NCBI GenBank assembly: GCA_009779045.1
Contig: WREZ01000018.1
Span: 1-12,041, forward strand
Source: Candidatus Bathycorpusculum sp.
GTDB lineage: Archaea; Thermoproteota; Bathyarchaeia; Bathyarchaeales; Bathycorpusculaceae
Length of the DNA stretch: 12,041 nt
Reading direction: 5' to 3'
Part shown: one piece after another, positions 5,838 through 12,041 of the stretch
How the letters are laid out: every line of letters starts with the position of its first letter
Numbering within the stretch: position 1 is the stretch's first letter
Made by a program: the position numbers and the translations under genes
The notes under the pieces: model-generated
Told to the model about the DNA's origin: nothing
The model's input: the letters and a program-made list of their open reading frames with translations, nothing else
Databases searched by the model: none

Positions 5838-7760
5838 TTGGTGCGAACACAACAAGATAAAGATAAGATAGAGATAACTCATTACATTTTGCAACATGTT
5901 CCAAGGGAAGCTGAAGTTACTCGGATTGAATATGAAGGTCCAATGCTGGCGATTTATACTAAAAAGCCAGAATTGTTAGTTGATCAAAGTAGTGTAATTT
6001 CGGAGATAGTAAGTGTTATTCGTAAGAGGATTGTAATTAGGCCAGATCCTTCAGTGCGGTTGCCTGAAGCGGAAGCAGAAAAAATTACACGTGAATTAAT
6101 TGCGCCAGAAGCAGAAATTTCTGATATAAATTTTGATCCAAGTTTGGGTGAAATTATTATTGAGACCAAAAAGCCGGGTTTAGTTATAGGTAGAAATGGG
6201 GCTGTATTGCAGGAAATTATAAAGAAAACAAAATGGCGTCCACATGTTTTGCGAAGTCCGCCTATTAAATCAAAAATTGTTACACATATGCGGCATTATT
6301 TGCATTCAGAAAGTAAGGAGCGGGAGAGGATTCTTCGTACTGTTGGGGAACGTATTTTCCGTCCGAAAACCTATGATGTGGGAGATATTAGAATAACTGC
6401 TTTAGGTGGAGCGCAAGAAGTGGGGCGTTCAGCGTTTTTAGTTAAAACTAGGGAAAGTAGTGTGCTTTTGGACTGTGGTATTAATCCAGGGTCTAATAGG
6501 CCCTTTGAGTCTTTTCCAAGGTTTGACTCTCCAGAGTTTCAAATAGACAACTTGGATGCCGTAGTTATAAGTCATGCTCATCTTGATCATTGTGGTCTTG
6601 TGCCTTTTCTCTACAAGTACGGTTACGATGGTCCACTATACTGTTCAGCACCAACGTCGAATTTGATGACTATGCTGCAAATGGATTATTTAGATGTGGC
6701 GAGTAAACAAGGGATTACTCCTTTTTATGATCAAAAAGACGTACGTGAATGTGTTCTTCACACAATACCATTGCGTTTTGGTGTTGTTACAGACATTGCA
6801 CCCGATATTAGGTTAACATTACATAATTCAGGGCACATTTTAGGTTCTTCAATGATACATTTACACATAGGTGAAGGCTTACATAATATTGTCTACACGG
6901 GAGACTACAAATTTGGTAGAACCATGCTTTTAGAAGCGGCAACAACAGAGTTTCCACGTATAGAAACAGTCATAACTGAATCTACTTATGGTGGCAATGA
7001 CGATTTCATGCCCTCGCGTGTAGAAGCAGAAGAACACTTAACAAACATCATTAATCAAACATTAGAACGTAAAGGCAAAGTGTTAATTCCAGTACCCGCT
7101 GTGGGCAGAGCACAAGAAATCATGCTAATTATAGACGGCTACATGAAAAGAGGTCTTATGAAAGAAGCTCCAGTTTTCATTGAAGGCATGATTAGTGAAG
7201 CAACGGCTATCCACACTGCGTATCCTGAATATCTTGGTCGAGAAGTTCGTCATAGTATTTTGCATGAAGAGGTTAATCCATTCCAGTCAGACTATTTCAC
7301 AATTGTAGAACATCCAAGTGTGCGTCAAGGCATCATCGATGGAGAACCATGTATTGTTCTTGCAACATCAGGTATGCTTGAAGGTGGCCCAGTAATTGAA
7401 TACTTTAAAAATTGGGTAAATGATGAACGTAATACAATTATTTTTGTGAGCTATCAAATTGAAGGCACTATGGGTAAGCGTGTTCAAAAAGGTGTTAACG
7501 AAGTTACAATGATGGATAACGAAGGTAGAATGGTTGCCTTACAGGTGAAAATGCAGACAGAAACTATAAATGGTTTTTCAGGTCACTCAGATAGACGTCA
7601 ATTGGTAAATTATATAACGCATCTAAAGCCAAAACCAGAACGGGTCTTTGTTGTTCATGGTGAAAAGCAAAAGACTTTGGGCTTTGCAAACTTTCTTATA
7701 GGCAAAGCAGACGTAAACACTATAGTTCCAGGTGTACTAGAAACTTTTAGGCTGCTGTAG
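5838..7760 (+). CDS. aCPSF1: KH/beta-CASP ribonuclease, archaeal transcription termination factor
   Basis: A 640-aa homologue of eukaryotic CPSF73. In archaea this family cleaves nascent RNA at U-rich 3' ends and drives transcription termination. Two KH-type RNA-binding domains occupy about residues 1-75 and 76-150, the second with IGRNG at 117-121. The metallo-beta-lactamase core has SHAHLDH at 245-251 (metal ligands His246, His248, Asp250, His251), HNSGHILGSS and YTGDYKFG. The beta-CASP part includes TESTYGG and PAVGRAQEIM, with late ligands in SGHSD (His583) and VHGE (His607). All are intact. TTG 5838 is chosen for its roughly 10-nt spacing from GGGGA (5823-5827). GTG 5841, one codon later, is equally possible. 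It lies 4 bp after psmB, hence one operon. Its last 14 bases overlap the convergent sepF gene. Confidence 0.94.
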   Translation: MVRTQQDKDKIEITHYILQHVPREAEVTRIEYEGPMLAIYTKKPELLVDQSSVISEIVSVIRKRIVIRPDPSVRLPEAEAEKITRELIAPEAEISDINFDPSLGEIIIETKKPGLVIGRNGAVLQEIIKKTKWRPHVLRSPPIKSKIVTHMRHYLHSESKERERILRTVGERIFRPKTYDVGDIRITALGGAQEVGRSAFLVKTRESSVLLDCGINPGSNRPFESFPRFDSPEFQIDNLDAVVISHAHLDHCGLVPFLYKYGYDGPLYCSAPTSNLMTMLQMDYLDVASKQGITPFYDQKDVRECVLHTIPLRFGVVTDIAPDIRLTLHNSGHILGSSMIHLHIGEGLHNIVYTGDYKFGRTMLLEAATTEFPRIETVITESTYGGNDDFMPSRVEAEEHLTNIINQTLERKGKVLIPVPAVGRAQEIMLIIDGYMKRGLMKEAPVFIEGMISEATAIHTAYPEYLGREVRHSILHEEVNPFQSDYFTIVEHPSVRQGIIDGEPCIVLATSGMLEGGPVIEYFKNWVNDERNTIIFVSYQIEGTMGKRVQKGVNEVTMMDNEGRMVALQVKMQTETINGFSGHSDRRQLVNYITHLKPKPERVFVVHGEKQKTLGFANFLIGKADVNTIVPGVLETFRLL

Positions 7761-8298
7761 AAGATAGCAGTAACTCATTTTTTTCTGGCATTTTTTCGCG
7801 CCAGATTCTAATATTTTTTGGACAAATAACAATACGCTCTTCCCCCAAACGGGCAATGTCACCACCTATAGATTCAGTAAAAGCATAGAGCTCATTTACT
7901 GCACTTTTCACGGACTCAACACTTTTACTTGCAAGAGGGGTAATGCGTAAAATCAAGATATTTCCACTTTGAAGCTCAGTTTTTATAGCCTCTATGTCAG
8001 ATAAATCACGAAGAGGCACAGCCTTAAGATACATTTTACATACATCAGTAAACTGGGCGGCTGTTTCATAGTTAGTTGGCTCAACTATGGATATCTCAGG
8101 TGAGGCAGCCATAACTATATGTTGATTTTCTGGTGCAACTGACAGCATGTCGTTAGATGGTTTTTCTTCAACTTGAACATCTTTGGGTACTACTGTGGTA
8201 TCGTTTGTTTGTTCAAAGGAGTTTTTTTGAATATTTGTATCTGTTTGCCCTGTTGTGTCTTGTTTTTTTTGTTTATTGAATAGTCCAAAGGATGGCAT
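7747..8298 (-). CDS. sepF: SepF-like cell division protein (FtsZ membrane anchor)
   Basis: A 183-aa protein whose last third (about 89-168) is the SepF/DUF552 core. It runs MYLKAVPLRDLSDIEAIKTEL, then NILILRITPL, a helix, GGDIARLGEERIVICP and NIRIWR. In archaea SepF tethers the FtsZ ring to the membrane and forms dimers. The N-terminus MPSFGLFNKQKK fits a short amphipathic membrane-targeting peptide. Residues 13-80 are a polar, Gln/Thr/Asp-rich linker, longer than many but common in archaeal forms. ATG 8298 has a near-ideal AGGTGA (8312-8307) 8 nt upstream. No ftsZ is in the window. Its 3' end overlaps aCPSF1 by 14 bp, so transcripts from the two strands are antisense to each other there. Confidence 0.85.
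   Translation of the reverse strand: MPSFGLFNKQKKQDTTGQTDTNIQKNSFEQTNDTTVVPKDVQVEEKPSNDMLSVAPENQHIVMAASPEISIVEPTNYETAAQFTDVCKMYLKAVPLRDLSDIEAIKTELQSGNILILRITPLASKSVESVKSAVNELYAFTESIGGDIARLGEERIVICPKNIRIWREKMPEKNELLLSSTAA
7778..7796 (+). terminator. T-tract termination region downstream of aCPSF1
   Basis: Seven Ts (7778-7784) and six Ts (7791-7796) lie 17-36 bp after the aCPSF1 stop codon. U-rich tracts are the known signal for archaeal termination and for aCPSF1 itself. They lie inside the 3' coding end of sepF on the opposite strand, where they encode Lys-rich residues. There is no stable hairpin. Confidence 0.45.
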
Positions 8299-8306
8299 AT
8301 CTTATC

Positions 8307-8312
8307 TCACCT
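8307..8312 (-). promoter_or_regulatory. Strong ribosome binding site of sepF
   Basis: On the minus strand AGGTGA lies 8 nt before ATG 8298 and complements the archaeal 16S 3' end (anti-SD CCTCC..). It fixes the sepF start and shows that leadered, SD-driven translation is used in this genome. Confidence 0.7.
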
Positions 8313-8368
8313 AAAGAGTATTAAAGTTGCTACAGTTAAGTATTTCTTAATTTTAAGACTACAAAAAA

Positions 8369-8380
8369 CTGTTCTAACAG
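8369..8380. promoter_or_regulatory. Inverted repeat CTGTT-N2-AACAG in the sepF promoter
   Basis: The perfect inverted repeat CTGTTCTAACAG begins 1 bp from the sepF TATA box and lies between it and the predicted start site, where a bound dimer would block or modulate initiation. This placement suggests an operator. On the minus strand it is followed by TTTTTT (8368-8363), so a weak 4-5 bp terminator hairpin for read-through from the importer operon is an alternative reading. Confidence 0.35.
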
Positions 8381-8381
8381 G

Positions 8382-8391
8382 ATTATATAAG
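8382..8391 (-). promoter_or_regulatory. TATA box upstream of sepF
   Basis: The minus strand reads CTTATATAAT, a very good TATA match. It predicts an RNA start near 8360 and a leader of about 60 nt. Another A/T-rich candidate, TTAAAATTAA at 8348-8357, would give a leader of about 27 nt. The long 8299-8518 gap otherwise holds no reading frame that I would call. Confidence 0.4.
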
Positions 8392-8458
8392 TAACTATTC
8401 GAAAAATGTTAACAAATTTACAGATATATATTTCATAAACTAAATGACTCTTTTATCT

Positions 8459-8472
8459 AAAAATAGCAAAAA
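8459..8472 (-). terminator. T-tract terminator of the importer operon
   Basis: On the minus strand two T5 runs (8472-8468 and 8463-8459) occur about 47-60 bp after the stop codon of the importer ATPase gene, in a non-coding, AT-rich gap. There is no hairpin; the call rests on the known U-tract mode of archaeal termination. Confidence 0.35.
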
Positions 8473-8518
8473 TTAAGAAGCAGCTGACTGTGGGTTTGTA
8501 ACGTAACTGTTGAATTTA

Positions 8519-9772
8519 TTATTTTTTGAGCACCATAGAGAAGAGTTCTGTTGGATTTTTTACAAATATGGCACCATATTCTTTGAGTTGTTGCATAAAG
8601 TTGACTGCTGTTTTTTCATGTGTAAAGTCTCGTTCGGTTATAGGGGTTTCATTTATGACATATGTTGGGATGCCGTGTTTAGTTGCTTCTATGGTTGCTT
8701 CCAAGTTTTTGATGTTACCTAAACCAAAGGGAACATTAGTTAAAATGACAATATTTGCATTTTTTATCATTGCCAAGTTAGCTTCATAAGCTTTGTCAGT
8801 TATAGCTGAAAATGGTGGGTCAGAGACAGAGAAGATTTTTAGTGATTCGCATGTTTCAAAGTCAGAGTCTGCAACATTTAAAACGCCAACTGAAACATTG
8901 TATCCTTCGTCACGAAATGTTTTAAGTAAAGGGGTTCCAGTTCCAGCTCCACAGATTATATGTATAGAGGAGTTTTTGTCTTTAGAGAGTTTTTTAGGTG
9001 ATAGGGGTATAACGTAGGGTGAGTTTGTTACAGGGTTTTTGCGGATAATTGAGTCAACGCCGAAAACGTTTAGGATGTTTTCTGGGGTCATGACTTCTTT
9101 GACGGGTCCAAGTGCGAATATGGTTCCTTCTTTGATGAGAAGTATAGAATCACAGTATCTGCTGGCCATATTTAGGTCGTGTATAACTGCGAGTACGGCT
9201 ATGCTGTTTTTTGTGCATAGGGTTTTTACTAGATCCATGAGTTCTATTTGGTTTATTATATCAAGATGACTCATAGGTTCATCGAGGAGGAGAATTTTTG
9301 GTTCTTGTGCTAGGGCACGTGCGATGATTACGCGTTGTGCTTCTCCTCCGCTTAACTCGTTAATGGGTCTATCTGCGAGGATCCAAGTGTTTGTTAGTTC
9401 CATAGCGTTTTTGGCTATTTCTACGTCTTTTGGGCTTTCCATTTGGAAGTCGCCTAAGTGAGGGTTGCGACCCATTAGAACTACATCCATTGCTGAAAAG
9501 TTAAAACCTACATCATTGTATTGTGGGACGACGGCCATTTTTTGGGCTACTTGTTTGGGTTTTAGGGAGTAAATGTCTTCTTTATCGATTAGTATAGAGC
9601 CGCAGTGTGGTTTTAGTACTCGGCTTATGCTTCTTAGGAGTGTGGTTTTTCCAGAACCGTTTGGGCCTAAAATGCCTATGAAGCATCCGGGTTTTATGTC
9701 CATGTTAATATTTGATAGTATTTTGATAGAGCCGTAGCGGCATTCTATTCCGTTTACGTTTAATGTAGCCAT
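8519..9772 (-). CDS. btuD: Corrinoid/siderophore ABC importer ATPase with C-terminal extension (BtuD/FhuC-like)
   Basis: Cytoplasmic ATPase of a type II importer. Walker A GPNGSGKT is at 36-43, the Q-loop in VVPQY at 80-84, the signature LSGGE at 139-143, Walker B ILLLDEP at 159-165, the D-loop SHLD at 167-170 and the switch His at 197, all intact. Family ATPases are usually about 250-260 aa; this one has 417. Residues from about 268 form an extra alpha/beta domain beginning IHIICGAGTGTPLLK and containing VILTNVPFGLGNIKNLEA. Similar extensions occur on BtuD-like ATPases of other archaea, including haloarchaea, with no settled function that I know. ATG 9772 lies 10 bp after the permease stop, preceded by AAGAAGG. 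It is the last gene of a three-gene operon. The symbol follows the family; a ferric siderophore or haem substrate is possible. Confidence 0.85.
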   Translation of the reverse strand: MATLNVNGIECRYGSIKILSNINMDIKPGCFIGILGPNGSGKTTLLRSISRVLKPHCGSILIDKEDIYSLKPKQVAQKMAVVPQYNDVGFNFSAMDVVLMGRNPHLGDFQMESPKDVEIAKNAMELTNTWILADRPINELSGGEAQRVIIARALAQEPKILLLDEPMSHLDIINQIELMDLVKTLCTKNSIAVLAVIHDLNMASRYCDSILLIKEGTIFALGPVKEVMTPENILNVFGVDSIIRKNPVTNSPYVIPLSPKKLSKDKNSSIHIICGAGTGTPLLKTFRDEGYNVSVGVLNVADSDFETCESLKIFSVSDPPFSAITDKAYEANLAMIKNANIVILTNVPFGLGNIKNLEATIEATKHGIPTYVINETPITERDFTHEKTAVNFMQQLKEYGAIFVKNPTELFSMVLKK

Positions 9773-9782
9773 CCTTCTTTTT

Positions 9783-10895
9783 CTACATCCTGTATTTTTG
9801 TCTGCTTCTGCGGAGGAGGAAAATTAGAAAGGGTCCTCCGGCGAGGGCGGTTATTATGCCTACTGGAACCTCTGTTGCGCCGCCTATAGATCGGGCTATG
9901 TTGTCGCATATCATTAGGTATATAGCGCCTAAAAGGGCTGATGTTGGTATGAGAAAGCGGTGGTCAGGGCCTATGATTAGTCTTGTTATGTGTGGAATCA
10001 TTAGGCCTACAAAGCCAATTAAGCCGCTGATGGAGACTGCGGCGGCGGTCATAACAGATCCTAGGGCTAAGAGGATTTTTTTTGTGCGTTCGGTATTTAC
10101 GCCTAAATGTTGTGCTGTGTCTTCGCCAAGGGAGATCATGTTTAGGTCTCGTGCATAGAAATAAGATAATACAATGCCTGCTATAATGAAGGGGAAGACA
10201 GACCACCAGTTGGTCCAGCCAACGTTTGTTATGCTGCCGATTTGCCAGTTAACTAGTTGGCTAAGTTTATGGTCTGTTGTTACAAATTGCATAGCTTGAA
10301 ATATGGCTGCTAGAAAAATGCTTATAGCAATGCCTGTGAGTAGTAAAGACATTTCTGGGACTCGTGTGCCTATTCTTGAAATGTTGTATACAAAAAATAT
10401 TGTGGCTAGAGCGGTTATGAAGGCTGCTATGGGTACTATAGGGAAGCCGAAAAGTGTGATGCCTGTGCCCCAAAGTATAGCAATGCCCACGCCTACTGAA
10501 GCGCCTGCAGATACACCTAAAACATAGGGGTCAGCCATTGGGTTTCTAAAGACGCCTTGGAAAAGTGTGCCTGAAGCGGATAGGGCTGCTCCGATAATTA
10601 GAGCTGCTAATATACGTGGTAAGCGGACGTCAAGAATTATTGCTTGATTAGCTAATTGTTCGCGTGTAAAGATAGAGGTGTCGATAAGGGTATTTATGCC
10701 AGGTATGCGGGTGCCAAAAAAGGTTAAGATGTCTGAGTATGATATGAATGTGTAGCCTATGTTTAGAGAGATAATAACTGTGCCGATAAGTGCTGCTATA
10801 AGTCCAATGATTACTAGTTTCCAGCGTTTTGCTCGTTGGCTGTAAACTTTTTCTGTGCGGTGGGAATCATTTGGGGTTATAGCATTGTTGTTCAA
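9783..10895 (-). CDS. btuC: FecCD/BtuC-family importer permease
   Basis: A 370-aa multi-pass membrane protein forming the channel of the importer. The family diagnostics are present: RLPRILAALIIGAALSASG (91-109), FQGVFRNPMADPYVLGVSAG (112-131), GLIGFVGLMIPHITRLIIGP (291-310) and EVPVGIITALAGGPFLIFLL (342-361). About ten transmembrane helices are expected and the hydrophobicity agrees. The first 25 residues are hydrophilic (SHRTEKVYSQRAKRWK) and precede the first helix in the cytoplasm. The start is TTG 10895, the only good start upstream of helix 1; GAGTGA lies just before it as a weak ribosome binding site. It follows the binding-protein gene by 28 bp and precedes the ATPase gene by 10 bp. 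The substrate could be vitamin B12, another corrinoid, haem or a siderophore. Confidence 0.88.
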   Translation of the reverse strand: MNNNAITPNDSHRTEKVYSQRAKRWKLVIIGLIAALIGTVIISLNIGYTFISYSDILTFFGTRIPGINTLIDTSIFTREQLANQAIILDVRLPRILAALIIGAALSASGTLFQGVFRNPMADPYVLGVSAGASVGVGIAILWGTGITLFGFPIVPIAAFITALATIFFVYNISRIGTRVPEMSLLLTGIAISIFLAAIFQAMQFVTTDHKLSQLVNWQIGSITNVGWTNWWSVFPFIIAGIVLSYFYARDLNMISLGEDTAQHLGVNTERTKKILLALGSVMTAAAVSISGLIGFVGLMIPHITRLIIGPDHRFLIPTSALLGAIYLMICDNIARSIGGATEVPVGIITALAGGPFLIFLLRRSRQKYRM

Positions 10896-10923
10896 TGTTT
10901 GTCACTCAATAAAAAAGGGTTTG

Positions 10924-11889
10924 TTAGGAGAAAAGGTTAGGGTATAGGCAAGTCGCGATTGTTTGGACTTGGTCGGCAATTCGTATGCCTGCTTGGTTAA
11001 ATAAGTCAGAGTCAATAATGTATATGCGGTTGTCTTTTACGGCGTTAATAGTGTTCCATCCTGGTCTGTTTTTGACTGTGTTAACGCTGCCATATGAGGG
11101 TGCGCCGCCCATGTCTGTTGGTAATAGTATAACGTCAGGATTGTTTGTTATGATAACTTCTAAACTGGTAGTTGGGTATTCTTCAGCAGAGTTGTTAAAC
11201 AGGTTAATGCCTCCGGCTTTATCTATGACATCGTTTAACCATGAATTGGAGCCAACAGTCATAAAACCGGCGTTAGAGCTCCAAATTTCACAGTAAACAG
11301 TTGGTTTTTGAGTAATGCCGGCAGCATTTATTGTAGCCACCACGTTATTAATTTGATTAGTTAACTTGTTTACTAAGGCATCAGCGTTATTTTCAGCGCC
11401 AGTTGCTTTTCCGAGTAATTTAATAGTTTGGTAAATCTCTTCAATGCTTTTTGGGCCTACGACTATGACGTTTAATCCAAGGTCTCTCATGTTAGGAATC
11501 ATGGCACTGTTAATGTCTGTTGTAAATATAACGTCTGGATGTAGAGAAATAATAGTTTCCAAATTTGGTGTTGAAAAGCCACCTACGCTTGTCATATTTC
11601 CTGCGGCAAACCATTCAGAAAAATCATAAGGTGAAGCATCATACTCTGTTAACCCGACAACTTTGTCGCCTACACCAATTTCAAAAAGAATAGGAGTAAC
11701 ACTAGGTGCAATAACGATAATGCGATCAGGAACACCTTTTAAATTTGTTTGATACCCCTGACTATCTGTAATAGATATACCACCATCATGAAACTGAAAA
11801 CCTTTAGATGAGGAATAAACAACAAAAACAGCAGATACAACAATAACAACAACCAATACGAGTAACATTATGATTTTAGTTTTTTCCAA
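10924..11889 (-). CDS. btuF: Substrate-binding protein of the importer (BtuF/FepB-like, PF01497)
   Basis: A 321-aa extracytoplasmic binding protein. Residues 6-25 (IIMLLVLVVVIVVSAVFVVY) form a signal peptide or N-terminal anchor. No Cys follows, so it is not a lipoprotein, and anchoring by the uncleaved helix is likely. The two-lobed fold is indicated by RIIVIAPSVTPILFEIGVGDKVVGLTEY (56-83), VGGFSTPNLETIISLHPDVIF (102-122) and the second-lobe GGINLFNN region. The VGGFSTPN and HPDVIF segments are typical of the cobalamin/siderophore TroA-like class. The start TTG 11889 is supported by AGGAG (11903-11899), 9 nt upstream; the next ATG is seven codons later and has no such site. It is first in the operon, which fits its need for higher expression. 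Confidence 0.87.
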   Translation of the reverse strand: MEKTKIIMLLVLVVVIVVSAVFVVYSSSKGFQFHDGGISITDSQGYQTNLKGVPDRIIVIAPSVTPILFEIGVGDKVVGLTEYDASPYDFSEWFAAGNMTSVGGFSTPNLETIISLHPDVIFTTDINSAMIPNMRDLGLNVIVVGPKSIEEIYQTIKLLGKATGAENNADALVNKLTNQINNVVATINAAGITQKPTVYCEIWSSNAGFMTVGSNSWLNDVIDKAGGINLFNNSAEEYPTTSLEVIITNNPDVILLPTDMGGAPSYGSVNTVKNRPGWNTINAVKDNRIYIIDSDLFNQAGIRIADQVQTIATCLYPNLFS

Positions 11890-11923
11890 TTTTTAAGTCT
11901 CCTCTCTTAACTATAACTCACTT

Positions 11924-11967
11924 CTTTATAACTTCTTGCCAATCCTACTTATTAGGTTTAATTAAAC
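11924..11967 (-). promoter_or_regulatory. Promoter region of the importer operon
   Basis: Two TATA-like elements are present on the minus strand: GTTATAAAG (11932-11924) and the perfect 12-bp palindrome GTTTAATTAAAC (11967-11956). The first would start RNA near 11901, which barely keeps the AGGAG site. The second would start it near 11934, giving a leader of about 45 nt with the AGGAG intact. The palindrome could alternatively be an operator, for example for metal or corrinoid control. Nothing else recognisable lies in 11968-12041. Confidence 0.35.
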
Positions 11968-12041
11968 ACAATCAAATAAACCTTGAAATCAGACATAGCA
12001 AACTATCTTTTAAAACAACAACAGACATTGTCACATCATCA

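Noticed and set aside
9964..10473. Minus-strand frames of 68-80 codons overlapping the permease gene
   Set aside because: They are rich in His/Arg/Ser, lie in another frame of the well-supported BtuC-like gene and resemble no family.
11972..12040. Open minus-strand frame from the right window edge (about 22 codons, then TGA)
   Set aside because: Too short to separate from chance and with no recognisable motif.

Overview
The window is an AT-rich stretch of archaeal chromosome. Four markers show this: an sn-glycerol-1-phosphate dehydrogenase (archaeal lipid backbone), a proteasome beta subunit directly followed by the KH/beta-CASP termination nuclease aCPSF1, a SepF cell-division anchor, and an FKBP26-type prolyl isomerase. 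TATA-box promoters, purine-rich Shine-Dalgarno sites, several TTG starts and U-rich 3' ends also fit an archaeon. The mixture suggests an FtsZ-using, possibly Bathyarchaeia-like lineage; that placement is inference from protein flavour, not a proven assignment.

Layout. Positions 1-125 hold the C-terminus of a membrane protein, followed on the + strand by a pre-PUA/PUA RNA-binding protein (181-684). Tail-to-tail with it is a minus-strand two-gene ABC-2 exporter (ATPase 2449-1502, permease 1505-687, ATGA overlap). An FKBP26-like isomerase with a Pro/Thr/Glu tail (2695-3501) ends in a clear hairpin/T-tract terminator. The gap 3502-3920 carries no gene. It contains a 231-bp element with terminal inverted repeats and a 6-bp flanking duplication, which looks like a MITE, and its right edge lies in the stop codon of egsA (4979-3921, minus). 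Divergent from egsA is the psmB-aCPSF1 pair (5183-7760, +). Its 3' end overlaps the convergent sepF gene (8298-7747, minus) by 14 bp. The last third is a minus-strand corrinoid/siderophore-type ABC importer in the order binding protein (11889-10924), permease (10895-9783), ATPase with an extra C-terminal domain (9772-8519).

How it fits together. Most genes are core housekeeping: protein folding (FKBP), protein degradation (psmB), RNA 3'-end formation (aCPSF1), membrane lipid synthesis (egsA), cell division (sepF) and translation-linked RNA binding (PUA). Two ABC systems, one exporter-like and one importer, interrupt them. No complete new multi-gene defence or metabolic system is visible. The most unusual item is the small inverted-repeat element at 3688-3918 with its internal hairpins. 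After it come the aCPSF1/sepF convergent overlap, an inverted repeat in the sepF promoter, and the extra domain on the importer ATPase.
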